This document shows, one piece after another, positions 48,801 through 60,375 of a DNA stretch of 64,000 nucleotides. Location of the stretch: contig NC_037315.1 in NCBI RefSeq assembly GCF_000143535.2, positions 1,488,001 through 1,552,000 on the forward strand, given 5' to 3'. Each line of letters starts with the position of its first letter. Position 1 is the first letter of the stretch. This DNA is from Botrytis cinerea B05.10. Lineage: Eukaryota > Ascomycota > Leotiomycetes > Helotiales > Sclerotiniaceae. The translations under genes and the position numbers were made by a program. The notes beneath the pieces are model-generated. The model was not told the DNA's origin and did not search any database. It saw only the letters and a program-made list of their open reading frames with translations.

Positions 48801-50108
48801 TCAACGACCCGCTTTAACTTTGCCAATAAAATTCATCACCCATGTCCGCTCCTCAATCGATTCCATGCCCAACTTATTTTCTTCAAACATCCATTCATGA
48901 TCCAAACCATTGAGCATAATGACCCTCACTTCCGGAACCTTGATATCCATGTTCACATTCCTCGCATCTCTCACTGTCCCACGACTCGCAAATTCAATTC
49001 CTTCCATCCCGTCCGTATCATCAGCTTCATCTTCCTCGACAATCTCCACGTTTCTCTCAAAACATCCTTTAATGAACTCCTTACATCTCTCCACATCTTT
49101 CCGAGTCCTCAACCCCATCACTCCCCCCTCCAAAACAATCTCCGTCAAATTTCGAAACCTGATACCCGTCCTTGGCGCCCGTCGAACGACTTTCCAATCC
49201 CATGTCCGTGCGGGAATATGCAATGATTGCAGAATATCCAAGTGTCCACAATCCGGCGCTTCTCTCGTACGATACACAACCTCTCTTGCAACTGGTCCAT
49301 AAAATCCAAAAATCGTACTACTCGTAGCAGTATTGGAACCCATAAAGACGTTATTTAACACCACGCTATCAACACTAGGATCAAAAAATGGATAGGAAAT
49401 CCTCTCATCATTTCTCTTGTGTTGCGTGCCCAGAATATAAAAGTGCGGGTGCGCAGAATAGTGATGTATGGTTGCGGACCGAGATTCATGATTGATGCGG
49501 AAGGTGATGGGGCTGGGAGAGCGGCTGCAGAGGAGATCGTCGGAGATAGTGATGGAGATGGTGCGGGAACGCGCGTAGTTCCAGATTAGAAGGCGCACTT
49601 TTTCGGGGAGACATTGTAGACATCGGGTTTGGTTGTCCTGGCGATGAATAGCTGGTATGGGGGGGTTGAGGATGTAGGTGAACGAATAGCGGGGATCTTG
49701 TGGTGGTTGGGGTGGAGAAGGGGGAGGGGAAGGTGGAGGTGGAATAGGCAGGGGAAGAATAGTGGATTTGTTGGGTTGGCTGGGGTTGTTCTTGCGGGTG
49801 CGTTTTGCTCGTTGAGTTCGACTTCGAGATGCGAGGGTAGGTATGCTCGGTTGGGTGGAAGGTGAGATGTATTGATGGGGATTAGGGTTGAGTGATGAGA
49901 GGTATGGACGTGTACGAGGATTACTTGGTGAAGGCGGGGAAGTATTCGAAACGACTTCTTCCGGAGGAGATACCATGACTCTGGATCTATACTTGCGTAA
50001 ACCTGGGTAGCCAGGTTTTGTATATGGCGAGATATATCTTCGTGCAGTTTGAGATCGCACCCATTTATGCGCGAAATATTTGTAGGAATGTGAAGGTTTA
50101 TCTTTCAT
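48801..50108 (-). CDS. 2EXR domain protein, unknown function
   Basis: Intronless, 435 residues. The central part carries the 2EXR signature seen in large numbers in filamentous ascomycetes: CLPEKVRLLIWNYARSRTI (about 166-184), then ITFRINHESR, a Tyr/Phe-rich middle, and FDPSVDSVVLNNVF. No biochemical role is established for this family. Residues 1-145 are disordered, basic and Pro/Ser-rich, with a polyproline run near 118-137 (PLPIPPPPSPPP). The C-terminal third has an acidic patch (EEDEADDTDGMEG) and ends basic. The first ATG at 50108 is used; Met45 is an alternative start just before MVSPPEEV. Confidence 0.75.
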   Translation of the reverse strand: MKDKPSHSYKYFAHKWVRSQTARRYISPYTKPGYPGLRKYRSRVMVSPPEEVVSNTSPPSPSNPRTRPYLSSLNPNPHQYISPSTQPSIPTLASRSRTQRAKRTRKNNPSQPNKSTILPLPIPPPPSPPPSPPQPPQDPRYSFTYILNPPIPAIHRQDNQTRCLQCLPEKVRLLIWNYARSRTISITISDDLLCSRSPSPITFRINHESRSATIHHYSAHPHFYILGTQHKRNDERISYPFFDPSVDSVVLNNVFMGSNTATSSTIFGFYGPVAREVVYRTREAPDCGHLDILQSLHIPARTWDWKVVRRAPRTGIRFRNLTEIVLEGGVMGLRTRKDVERCKEFIKGCFERNVEIVEEDEADDTDGMEGIEFASRGTVRDARNVNMDIKVPEVRVIMLNGLDHEWMFEENKLGMESIEERTWVMNFIGKVKAGR

Positions 50109-51476
50109 ATCTAGAAGTATATGAGGTTAGAAGAAAGAAGAAATTTTTCTTTTTGTTGCATGGAAACTTACTGTCTGTTTCATTTGAAACGTTGGACAAA
50201 TATGTATCACAAAAGATCCAAGAAACGAAAACTCTGTGATATGAAAATTCTCTACTTTCAGTTCAGATCAAGATATCTTGAGAACAAATTCTGTCTTCGA
50301 ACCCTATCGAATCTTCTTTCGAATCCGAACTTTGAGAGTGAGGATAAAACAAAGAGAACTCGAGTTTCAAATTTGAGAATACCAGCAGTGCTACGTTCTG
50401 CTAGCGAAAATCTGGGTATGGAGGAAATTGTAGATCGGTCAGATAGTGAATATTTGAGATAATCAGAAGGCGAAGAAGAATAAAGTGATCAGTGATGTGC
50501 TTAACTTCAAGTCGTGCTTGGGTGTAGATGCAAATCATATGTCTACATCTACTGCGCCTGATATGGATGAAACGATATGTGGAATTGGAAATGAGATTCT
50601 ATTTCTTTTTTTGGTGGAAGGAAAGCGCATGGGAAATTGGTATATTTGTTCATCTTGACATTCTCTCATTATCTCAGTGAACTTCATTGTCTGAATTTGA
50701 TTCCAACGCTGGGTAGAGCCCCCGTTCCACTTCTATCAACTGATCTTAACCAGGCGAAGCAGATATCCAGAGGTTAAGCAACGAAGTAATCCCCAGTACC
50801 GGGCTATATACTACATATACTTATTAGCTGCAACTCTGTCTCTCAATAATCAGCAGACAGAAATTGCACTTCTCCTCTCAACAAGCTCCTCCAAGCCATC
50901 AAACCGAGCCGATCCAGTCAGCCTTGGTAGGTAGTTATCCCCACAAAGTATGCGTTGAGATTCACTCCTTAGAAAATTCCCTACTCCATACATAACTACC
51001 TCACTAATAATAAACCTCTCATCATATACTGAAGTTCAATTCTGCGATCATCTCGCTTATAGATGAATGAAAGGTTGTGATAAAATTGCATCTCCTCTGG
51101 CAGGATTATGCAATGCGTGAAGAAGGTGAATTTGAAAAACATCTTAGTTAAGAAGAAAAGATGGTGAGAGAAACGATTATTCTCAAAAGGAAAAGAAACT
51201 GGAAAATGAGAGGTTTTTATTGCTATCGGTCAGTATATGAAGTACATTACTGGGAAAGGATATTCAATATTCTAAATCAACAGAGCAAATTTCATCTCTC
51301 TATGTGAGATTTGGACAGATAACAGGACATGCAAGTTTTTAATGGGAAAAATGTATTATTGATTATTATCATTACCACGACTAACAAACATAAAGGTATC
51401 CTTGCAAAATCTTTGGGGCGTCGAAATTTCATAGCCCCAATAGCACACAGCAACTGCTCCATCATCAAAAGCCAAC
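50109..51476. other. Intergenic sequence
   Basis: 1.37 kb between the 2EXR gene start and the catalase stop. No gene is supported. A stretch at 50765-50812 faintly resembles part of a 5S rRNA gene, but it is too short and does not match the fungal form. Confidence 0.5.
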
Positions 51477-53797
51477 CTAAAAAGCAACCATGCTAGTCAA
51501 TCCATCCAATTCCCTCTGAAAGTTCCTATGTTGCGAGATATTATACGTATACGCATCCAAGAAATTCTTCGCTCCCTTCACCATATTCAACCCTTCCTCG
51601 GTTTTGCCTACACCTTGCGCAGTCACAACACCATACGAATCAACTACTTCACTAGAGGTACTGAAAGCCATGCCATCAACTGCACATGCAACTTGTACGA
51701 GCTTAACTCCCTCGCCGGTAGCTCCGATAGCTTTACAATGACCGAAAGCCTCGCGAATCCAGTGAATTACTCGTCCTTGCTTAAGTAGTGCAGAGACATG
51801 TTCGCCACCAGGAATATAGATCGAATCGAACATTGTACTTCTCATACCTTCGAAATGATGATCTGCACTTACACTCTTACCACTGGAACTCTTTATTGGT
51901 TGTCTCTTGGGGCCGATGGTGAATGGAAGAGCACCGGCTGCGGTCAAAGCCCCCTTTACAGCTTCATATTCGACGAAATTAAACCCATCTGCGATGATGA
52001 TTGCGACCATACGAGAAGCAATGGTAGCTGGTAAGCCTAGAGCTTCGGGAGTGAAATCAAATTGTGATAGACCCTTGGCTTTGTTGCCATGATTTGGGCG
52101 TCCGGCTTTAGTGGGTGTAGGGGCACCGGCTTTCTCAGCTACAGCTTGTGCAAGTCCGAGATCGATATCAGTTAGACGCTCAACCATACGCTCATATACA
52201 ACGGGATCGTCACAATGATCAAGCTCAAACCCTAGAGCATTGATAATGTGAGATTTTTCTACATCAGACATTGAGTTCCAGAACAATTGAGCTTGGGAGA
52301 AATGCTCCTTGAATTTAGTAGAGTTGAGCCGTTGTTTCATGGCTACGACCTTCTCGGGATATTCGTAATAGGCACCCTCTGATTGCTTGGATGGAGGAAC
52401 AACACTTTCTCGGTTGGGCCAGTAGTTTATTTTACCTTTTGTGATTCGGTGTCGCATTTGACCATCGCGATGGTTGTTCATCACAGGGCATACTGGTCGA
52501 TTGACAGGCAGCTCTTGCCAATTAACACCAAGTCTTGAGAGTTGAGTATCGAAGTAAGAGAAGTTGCGGCCTTGGAGTAGTGGATCGTCACTAAAACCGA
52601 TACCAGGAACAAGATGAGCAGTGCAAAAAGCAACTTGCTCAGTTTGTGTGAAATATTCATCGACATTCTTGTTGAGCTCCAGTTCACCGATATATCGGAC
52701 GGGGAGAATATCTTCAGGCCAAACCTTAGTCGCGTCTAAAATGTCGAAGTCAAATTCGTCTTGACGACTTTCGTCGCAGACTTGAATACCAAACTTCCAT
52801 TTGGGATAACATCCACTTTCAATGGCGGTCCAAAGATCTTTGCGATGGAAATCTGGGTCTTGGCCTGCGATCTTTAATGCTTCATCCCAAACGAGTGAAT
52901 GGACACCTAGAGTTGGAGTGAAATGAAATTTCACGAATGATCGTTTGCCTTGGGCGTTTATCAAAGTGTATGTGTTCACTCCGAAACCTTGCATCATACG
53001 GTAGGATCTTGGAATGCCTCGATCTGACATGGCCCACATGAACATATGTGTTGCCTCTGTGTGTAGGAATTGGAAGTCCCAGAAGTTATTGTGTGCAGAC
53101 TGTGCTTGAGGGATCTCATTATCCGGCTCAGGCTCTATGCAAAGTTAGTAACCATGAATGTATGCTTGAGGGGAGAGCACTCACTTCCGGCATGGATGAC
53201 ATCGGGAAACTTGATAGCGTCCTGAATGAAGAAGACAGGAATGTCATTTCCAACAACATCCCAGTTACCCTCTTCGGTATAGAACTTCACGGCAAAACCT
53301 CGTACATCTCTGACAGTATCAGCACTTCCACGAGAACCTAAAACAGTCGAAAAACGGATGAAAACTGGCGTGGTGCGAGAAGTATCTGTAAGAACCCCAG
53401 CGCTTGTAACATCCTATACTTGAGATTAGCTTCCATAGCTTGGCGTCAGGTGAAGGAATGAGATACTTACATCGGCGCTCTCGTAGAGTTTGAAGGTACC
53501 AAAAGCTCCAGCTCCACGTGCGTGAACAACTCTTTCAGGTATACGCTCATGATCGAATTTCATAATCTTTTCTCTACCAAAGTTATCTTCTAACAATAAA
53601 GGACCTTGGCGATCGTTGGATGAAGCAGATAGCCAATTGTCATGATTACCATGTTTGACACCAAAGTCACTGGTAAGAGGTTCTTTTGTATTTGGCTCTC
53701 TCATCTCAGGCAGCATATCTGCCGTCTTCTTGTCGGACATGGCGGAAGATACTGCAGCTCCCGCTTTCTGTACTGTGGCTCCAATAACTGATTGCAT
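51477..53797 (-). CDS. Large-subunit catalase (clade 2) with C-terminal DJ-1/GATase-like domain
   Basis: Haem catalase dismutating hydrogen peroxide; large-subunit fungal enzymes serve development, stress and defence against host oxidative bursts. Three exons (53797-53471, 53413-53185, 53134-51477; introns 57 and 50 bp) give 737 residues. Catalytic His92 lies in [12 protein letters not shown], and the proximal haem Tyr379 in [12 protein letters not shown]. The C-terminal 160 residues (about 575-737) form the class-I glutamine-amidotransferase/DJ-1-like domain that marks this clade ([24 protein letters not shown]). The start at 53797 gives [10 protein letters not shown]; an in-frame ATG at 53878 would add 27 hydrophobic residues and could alter targeting. 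With the shorter form there is no signal peptide. A hairpin lies just upstream. Confidence 0.94.
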
Positions 53798-53883
53798 TAT
53801 TATGATAAAAGTCGGATTATCGTAGTCTGAACATCCAAATAAGGTTTGCAAATGAAGAAAAGCAAAGAAGGGGGGCAAATAAA

Positions 53884-53919
53884 TAGAATATGGGATTCTT
53901 GCTAAAATCCCATATTCTA
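53884..53919. promoter_or_regulatory. Perfect 14-bp inverted repeat upstream of the catalase
   Basis: Arms TAGAATATGGGATT (53884-53897) and AATCCCATATTCTA (53906-53919) are exact reverse complements, with an 8-nt loop. It begins 87 bp before the catalase ATG and 6 bp before the alternative in-frame ATG. It could be a dimeric regulator site or an RNA hairpin in the leader. Confidence 0.7.
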
Positions 53920-54916
53920 GTCAAGCATATTACATCATGGGGTGACGCAGCTTTGCGGCGATAGGAGCATTATGTGGAGCATGCTCTCCGCAAGGTCTTT
54001 TGTCCTCTTTTCTCTTTACCACCCATAAAACAGGAATGTAATACTGGACATTTGAGAAAACATGCATATTTTCATTGTCGCCATGCTAGCTGGGTTGTTG
54101 GGAAGGAGCTTGTGCTCCGTCCAAATGGTGAATAATAAGTGGATGAAACAATCAAGGTTGATGTCATTAACGTTGAGCACGAGATATTAGTCAGCGTTTG
54201 AGCCAATCAAAAAGGGTTCATGAAGGATCTGAGACTATGAGGTCCTCCATGTCTGAAGATCCATCTTTTGCTACGATTAGCTGCGATTCATAGCTTTCTG
54301 GTACCAATCAAAAACTTTTAATTGACAACTCCGATCTGGTTATCGTTTTTCTCTGCAGGATTTATTCCAACTTCCAAGTCTTTAATCACTCTTTCGGCAT
54401 TTGAACTGTTTGAGAGTGGGTTGGAATAATGGACCAAACAGCACCTGCTAGAGAGCTTTTGTAAGACTTGTGCCAGTCAACACTTTTCTTCGATGGATAT
54501 GTATTTTCGAGAACTCGACTTGGTCGAAGGAATTCTCAATCGAAGCTGCCTTTTTGCACATTGGATAGTCAAAGTCATCTAACTAACTCATCGCCGGCCC
54601 TTTTTAGTCTAAGGAGGGAACCTTGACTAAGGTTTTATCGCCCGCAGGCTTTCTTCAACACTCCCTCTCGGATGTCGTTCAGATGAGTTAAGCAAGAGAG
54701 AAGGCGAGGTTCTACTGAAATTTAGACAACACGAAACGCGTGAACACGTGTCAGAAAATCACGTGCGCCTACAATAATGTTTTGAGGTGCCCTAAGACAT
54801 CTGTAAGGTTTGTGGACTTAGAGTGTGCAGTCAAAAACCATCATTATTACTGCCTGGGTAGTCAAAATTGTGGAGAGAATCGCATTTCAAATCTACTATA
54901 AAAGCCAACCACTCGA
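53920..54916. other. Catalase upstream region
   Basis: About 1 kb between the catalase hairpin and the stop of the MDR gene. No gene. Two CACGTG E-boxes stand close together at 54745-54750 and 54760-54765, where a bHLH or bZIP factor could bind. Whether they serve the catalase is unclear at this distance. Confidence 0.5.
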
Positions 54917-55912
54917 CTACTGATCCTGCACAGCAACCACGAATTTCTTTCCATCAAATTTTGCCACCTCCTGATATGCGTCAATCACATCTGTGAGTTT
55001 GATTTTGGTCAGTGACTCTTCCTCAGGGCCCTTGATATCTCCATCTCCAAACATTTTTCCTAGCTTATCCATGATATTCTTTGTCTCAGATAAGGTGAGG
55101 CTCCAGCTATTGATTCCATGCAAGCTTTGATCCATTGCTAGCATCTTCATGACGTTGACTTTTACTTCCGGCCCACCTCCTCTCATGGCAGATACAAATA
55201 TATATCTTCCCGACTTCCCTAATATCGCAATGCCCTTCTCCATCAATACTGGTGATCCTGCACAGTCAAGAATAATGCTAGGTGCTCTTCCATGGTTCAA
55301 CTCCAACACCTTATGCAGATTGTCATCCACTGTAACATTAATATCAGCACCATCTACCCTCGAAGCAGTAATGGTCTTGAGTCCTTTGGCGTTGGCAAGC
55401 TCTATTACAGCCTTTCCGACAGCTCCTCTGGCACCAAAAATCAGGATCACATCCTCAGCACGTGCAGCAGCTTTCTCCAGCATCAAATTAGCAGTTAAAT
55501 ATGGGACACCCACGGCCGATGCCTGAGTCCAACTGAGACATTTTGGCTTGATAGCCAAGCCTTCCACAGGCACTGCGATATATTCGGCATGAGTCCCATC
55601 AATGGAGAGACTAAGTTCTCGACCAGAAGTTCCGTACACCTCAGCACCTTCAAGTTGGGTGTCAGATGGGGCTTGAATGACTGTACCAGCAAAATCGCGA
55701 CCTGGAACTATAGGCTTCCTTCCCCCAAATCGATCAAGTATTGCGTTGGCAACATCAGAAGGATTGATTCCTGCTGCGTGGACGCGAACCAAAGCTGTGT
55801 TGGAACCCGAGGGAATTGTTGGGATAGGCAGGGACTTAAGAACAAGTTGGAGCTGCGCTGTCGCTGAAGGCCGGGAGGCATAGATAGCTTGCATTGTTTT
55901 TGAAAGACTCAT
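54917..55912 (-). CDS. Quinone-oxidoreductase-like MDR dehydrogenase
   Basis: Intronless, 331 residues, the usual length for zinc-free medium-chain dehydrogenase/reductases. It is expected to reduce quinones, enones or related substrates with NADPH. N-terminal GroES-like fold: LVRVHAAGINPSDVANAI, then VPGRDFAGTV, then an inserted acidic stretch. The Rossmann nucleotide-binding motif is IFGARGAVGKAVIELA (about 154-169). The catalytic and structural zinc cysteines of alcohol dehydrogenases are absent. The C-terminus (KFDGKKFVVAVQ) is complete. It lies beside an O-methyltransferase and other accessory genes, and could be a tailoring enzyme of that locus; this is inference. A trans-acting enoyl reductase is another possibility. 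Confidence 0.85.
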   Translation of the reverse strand: MSLSKTMQAIYASRPSATAQLQLVLKSLPIPTIPSGSNTALVRVHAAGINPSDVANAILDRFGGRKPIVPGRDFAGTVIQAPSDTQLEGAEVYGTSGRELSLSIDGTHAEYIAVPVEGLAIKPKCLSWTQASAVGVPYLTANLMLEKAAARAEDVILIFGARGAVGKAVIELANAKGLKTITASRVDGADINVTVDDNLHKVLELNHGRAPSIILDCAGSPVLMEKGIAILGKSGRYIFVSAMRGGGPEVKVNVMKMLAMDQSLHGINSWSLTLSETKNIMDKLGKMFGDGDIKGPEEESLTKIKLTDVIDAYQEVAKFDGKKFVVAVQDQ

Positions 55913-56624
55913 GATAAATGTATCTTTATTTCACGGTACACAGATTCTGGGGATGCTAAAATGAGGCTTGGTATTGTATTTGTGTATCTGAGAATAAAAG
56001 GTAACGTGTTAGCAATTTGTATTTATCAATGTTACTTAATATCAGAGATTCTATGGAATCTTACCTCTGTTTAGGGCGTTTTGGGCTTTCTCCGAGTCAA
56101 CTTGTCCCGGCTATATGTTGCTGAGAGGCGAAGTGCATAAATTGCTTATGCTGTGGGGTCTCAACGGCTATCACCTGGGCAGTTGCGTTGGTGTGCTTAC
56201 CTCATAGTAGGTAAGCATCTATATGTGCCAGCAGGGTAGTCTCGTCAATCTAGAGGAATACTAATAAAGCTGTGTATTCTTGAAGCTCTATATGCTCAGA
56301 ATGGCGAAAGCATTTAGAGCAAAAGTTTCACGATGCTACTCATTGCTCAGTCTTTCAGAGAAGCGGCCCTAGAAGCACGCTAATTTCATGAATTCAAAAT
56401 ATTAGTAGGTTTTTCCAGTTGATGTTTTGAATATTTGAACAAGAATAAGATCGAAATACCAGATGATTTATTCAAACATAAAAAATAAAGATCAAATAAT
56501 CAAAAATGCTAGTCTATACCAAAATGATTGTTTAGGGTGCTAGTCGAGGTCGAATACATGAAATAATACGGTTCTCTTTACTATTCCACATTGAAAATTC
56601 TAACATCAAGTTTGTCCCAACCAT
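55913..56624. other. Intergenic sequence
   Basis: 712 bp between the MDR start and the O-methyltransferase stop. AT-rich; I see no gene. Confidence 0.5.
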
Positions 56625-58034
56625 TCAGAGACTTGCGGCAATTATACTGAGCCTGAAAGCATGCGTATAAGTGACAATCCTCCTTACTTTCAATCCCACA
56701 CTATTTAGAAGACTTTTCCATTGCGTTTCTGTTCGCTCCATTGAACCGAACGCTGCTAACATGGTCAAATCCGTCTGAGTAGCAAACCAGTCTACGTTGT
56801 GGCTTGGCAACACCATTTCATCGAGTAAGATCAAGGAATCTTTTTCCATGACTTGCATGATATTCTTCAAAATGAGAATAGCTTTGTCGTCGAGATGATC
56901 GTGGAGAATAGCACGCAAGTAGTAGAATTTTGCACCTAGTTGTATATATTAGACAGTTTTAAAACTACTTTTTTGAATCACACACCTTTTATGACCTGCG
57001 GAGTGTAGAAATCATGGACCATGGCCTCAACTCCATCCGGTAGGCCTTGTGATACGGCGTGCTCGATCTCTCCTGGTAGATCCTGGAAAATGACTCGACC
57101 CTTAATATCAGGAAATCTTCTCCTGAACTCAACACATTGTTGACCCGAGGCTCCTCCTATATCCACAAAGAGTGGTTTCTCTGCAGGCCAGTCTTTGCAT
57201 TCCTCCTCAATCGGAAAAAGATTAAAGGAATTGGGGGTGCTAGATCGCTGTGCAATCATGAAGCGATTAAATTGTGCTGTTTCCTTGGGCCGCGATTGAA
57301 ACCATGACCATAAGGGCAAATCTGTATTCCAAGCTTTTTGGAATGCGGCTTTGTGAGTCTCTGTGGGAGTCTGGTAGTTTGTGGAAGCGAGAAAGTCTGG
57401 TAGAGACTGGTAGGCGGGACCGAGAACATTGTAACTGCAACGGTGAGTATCATGTCAGGGGTATGGTAAAAGTTTATTGAAGAATATTCTCATACTTGTG
57501 GTAAAGACCAGCCTGGATTTCAGCAATAGAAAGATTTTTGCTCGTTTGGCTCGAAGTAAATTGATCTTTACCGGTTTCTTTGATCATGCCTAATGAAGAA
57601 AGCATGCGTAGTATTCTCCCTGGAAAAATGTTAAAACATGACGTCCGTTCCCCATAAAATTTCGCTCTCGGCAAATATCTATCACTAACCGAGAAGTGCT
57701 GGGTCGGCACCAGTTCTGGAAGCCAAGTCTCGCAGCTGTTGAGAGCCTTCGGACTCTCCAAGAATATCAAAAAGTTTCAGATCAACTGCGGTTCGAGTGA
57801 TAGCGATGACAAGGTGCTGCAAAACCACAGTCATTAATTCTAGAAATTTACTTGCATGAAAGTGACGGAGAGCAGATGTCTTACCAGATGGATAACTCTC
57901 TGCATTGTATCTTCTGGCTTCTCGATAGAATATTGCAGATCTCTGAGAGAATTTAGAAGTTCTTTACGGCCAGCTTCATCTGCAGTAGCTGCTGCATTGC
58001 GTATCTTTTCTGCAAGAGTGATAATTGCCTCCAT
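56625..58034 (-). CDS. SAM-dependent O-methyltransferase (class II, secondary-metabolism type)
   Basis: Five exons (58034-57885, 57816-57690, 57619-57496, 57434-56986, 56935-56625) with introns of 68, 70, 61 and 50 bp, all in frame, give 386 residues. This is close to fungal sterigmatocystin/aflatoxin-type methyltransferases, which methylate phenolic hydroxyls of polyketides and similar metabolites. The N-terminal helical dimerisation region is followed by a winged-helix segment (about 95-130). The SAM site is FVDIGGASGQQ (about 223-233), with Ala in place of the usual third Gly. YYLRAILHDHLDD (about 287-299) carries the catalytic His. The C-terminus THAFRLSIIAAS fits the family. I chose the ATG at 58034; an in-frame upstream ATG at 58085 adds 17 residues. 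No stops interrupt it, unlike its neighbours to the right. Confidence 0.88.
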
Positions 58035-58800
58035 GGTCCTCCAAAATTTTGTAAAGGAAACGAGATATTTGAATGAATTGAACATATACCAGAAGATATA
58101 AGAACGAGAATTCTCTTTTTCTCACTGACGGGATAATAAGTATATTGATTTTGGCAAGAAAGTGTCAACCCAAAGCACTTCGTCCGAGCTTCTGCAATAA
58201 GAAACCAATTGGGAGATTTTAGCGGTGGCACAGCACAGTACATACCCTATCAATTGAGCTGCTGAGCTGCTGAGCTGCTGAGCCGCACTAAAACCCTACT
58301 TTGAGTCTGTGACAAATACCTAAGTGGACCAAATTTTGACCAACGGTTGGTGCACGATTGGTGATTTTTCTAAGATGGGGAAGTGTTGGTGGAGTTGCTA
58401 TTACATTTACCACTCTGTTATGGCTCACGCACTTATACTACATAGATAGTTGATTGACGAGATAATTTTTTTCGGGCTCAAAGATGAAATGAAGTTTCTT
58501 CTCGATTTTCTTGTTTAATGAAGGACAGTAAGCTACACTAAGGGCTATATTCTTCAAAAAACAATTCACAGATCTCAATTTCATACATTTTCGCGTCCTC
58601 AAAGTAATGCGATTTTCTTGTTGAGAAAAATATGACACGGTTACAGTCCCTTCCGACTTGCTAGATTTCAATTCGACGAAAGAACAGAAACTCAAAATCT
58701 GTCTCATTTCAAATTTTTCTGATACTTTATCAAAGAATTGTCTCGCATGTTACTGATCCTGTCTAGTACAGTCTACCTTACATCAGTAGTCAGTGACCAA
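58035..58800. other. Intergenic sequence with a short tandem repeat
   Basis: About 770 bp upstream of the O-methyltransferase. It contains four copies of GAGCTGCT (58256-58287). I see no gene. Confidence 0.5.
58256..58287. repeat. (GAGCTGCT)4 tandem repeat
   Basis: Four 8-bp units, the last one changed to GAGCCGC, about 220 bp upstream of the O-methyltransferase ATG. AGCT cores make each unit partly self-complementary. Confidence 0.85.
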
Positions 58801-58814
58801 GATCTTGATTAAGC

Positions 58815-59360
58815 CTTCATTGCTGTGGTAGCTGTGCCAGAAGTTGGTCTTCGACTATACACTCGTCGGCTATTTCGTGCCATTTGTCCTGATGTCTGGC
58901 TCATTTTTATCAGTCTTGTGAGATTTATATCGCCGTTTCACTGCAATTTCTATTCTCGCTAATGAGACTTTGAAAACTTTTCAAGTCCCTTTGACCTGCT
59001 TCTGCACGCATGAAGCCACCATCGGCGGTTTCAAGCATCTCTGTTACCTGACTCCGTCTCAGCTTACCAAAACCGTTAAATGGAATTATATATTACAGAG
59101 TTGGGACATAGCTGATTTTTAAACCTGGCAAGCTGTCTATCGGTTTGCTTCTCATACATATTCTCCATCCGATCCGTGGATGGAAGTTTTGGACAACCGT
59201 CACCATGATGTCGCTCATGACCATCGTCAACAAACTTGATAGAATCTTCAGATGTGCCCAATGTAACTCCCCTAAAGCGTTGTAGGAGTCAACATGAAAA
59301 TCACACTGCTGGAATGCTACATTACAGGTCAATTTTTTGATATTTCAAGCTAGTAGGTCC
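58815..59360 (+). pseudogene. Relic of a fungal rhodopsin-like (PTH11-type) integral membrane protein
   Basis: Three separate stretches still read as pieces of this family, in order on the + strand. 58822-58920 gives PEVGLRLYTRRLF and CPDVWLIFISL (the TM1/TM2 region). 59010-59120 gives IGGFKHLCYLTPSQLTKTV and KWNYILQ. 59123-59357, in another frame, gives GKLSIGLLLIHILHPIRGWK, CAQCNSPKAL and WNATLQVNFLIFQA. Between segments the frame is lost, and the last segment is broken by TAG (59283-59285) and TGA (59295-59297), both where the family normally has Trp or a similar residue. I recognise the family by pattern only, with no search. The product cannot be functional. Confidence 0.6.
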
Positions 59361-60375
59361 AATGGTTCTGTGCGAATATAGGTGAATGGCTTCATGTCAA
59401 AGGCCTTTTTTAGTTACATCTCAGCGAAATCGAAGGCTGGCTCTTTAAATTGAATACAGCCTGCCACTTAGAACCTAATCATAGATTATCTTCATTTCAC
59501 ATCTACCCATCTGCATCTACACATGTATTCTCTTCTTCTAACCTTGTGCCATTTTTATTCCACTCAAAAGAATAATTTTCATACTTGAAATCTTGGTTGA
59601 TAATCCCCTATCCATGTGCTTCAATTTATTCACTGACACGGTCTTTGTGCTTCTGCTCATCACCATCATTTTAGGTCTTCAAGTACCCAAAAAGAACAGG
59701 ATAGTTCTCTGTGTGCTGCTAGAACTGGGTCTCTTGAAAACTAATGTTGATTGAGATTATTAAAGCTAATATATGTTTATTGATTTTTGAAGTGCTCCAG
59801 TTGCTAGCATTGTAGAAATCACCTATTTATACTCGCTGAATGCTCACTATGATATCGCCTATGAGCGACAAAGATTCTTTTTTCTTTTCTTTTTGTATTG
59901 ATTACATCCACATATAGGAGCGTCAAGCCTGGTGGCCGGGTTGATACGCATAACCTTTTATGTGGAGTGGTGTTGGGAGCTTCGTCGTGTTTGTGTATGG
60001 AATTCTTCCTCCTCTCAAGAAGCTCCATGGCCAATGCTTCACCACGCCAACGGGATAAAGATACAGTTTGTCTGCTACCAGCGTAAATATTACAAGACTG
60101 GTAGAAGCTCGAATCCATAAGTTTCCCAAGCCACAGATTCAAGGTCTGAGCCTCGGGCGAGTTGTTGATCAAATTTGGAGTAAAAGTACGGGTGAGATCT
60201 CGAGTGAGATCTCAGGTGAGACTGCAGATCATATTGTCGAGTCAGTACCGGAAATACTCCGTAACTATATTCTTCTGTTTAATAATCTCTAGGCTCTGCA
60301 AGATCCAACTTGAATTCTACATTCCATTTACTACCCTTTACAAGCAAGATTAACACGCCTACAAACAACCTCACC
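59361..60375. other. Intergenic sequence in the relic zone
   Basis: About 1 kb. The minus-strand ORF at 59819-60172 shows no recognisable motif. 60180-60225 has three GTGAGATCT-like direct repeats. The last 100 bp before 60376 are A/C-rich and look like a preserved 5' leader of the relic that follows. Confidence 0.45.

Noticed and set aside
50765..50812. Resemblance to part of a 5S rRNA gene (AGGTTAAGCAACG and CAGTACCGGGC)
   Set aside because: The match is to the animal form rather than the fungal one, the spacing is too short for a full 5S gene, and no terminator or partner arms are present. Probably chance.
59819..60172. 117-codon minus-strand ORF in the relic zone
   Set aside because: No recognisable motif, no splice structure, and it lies among decayed sequence.
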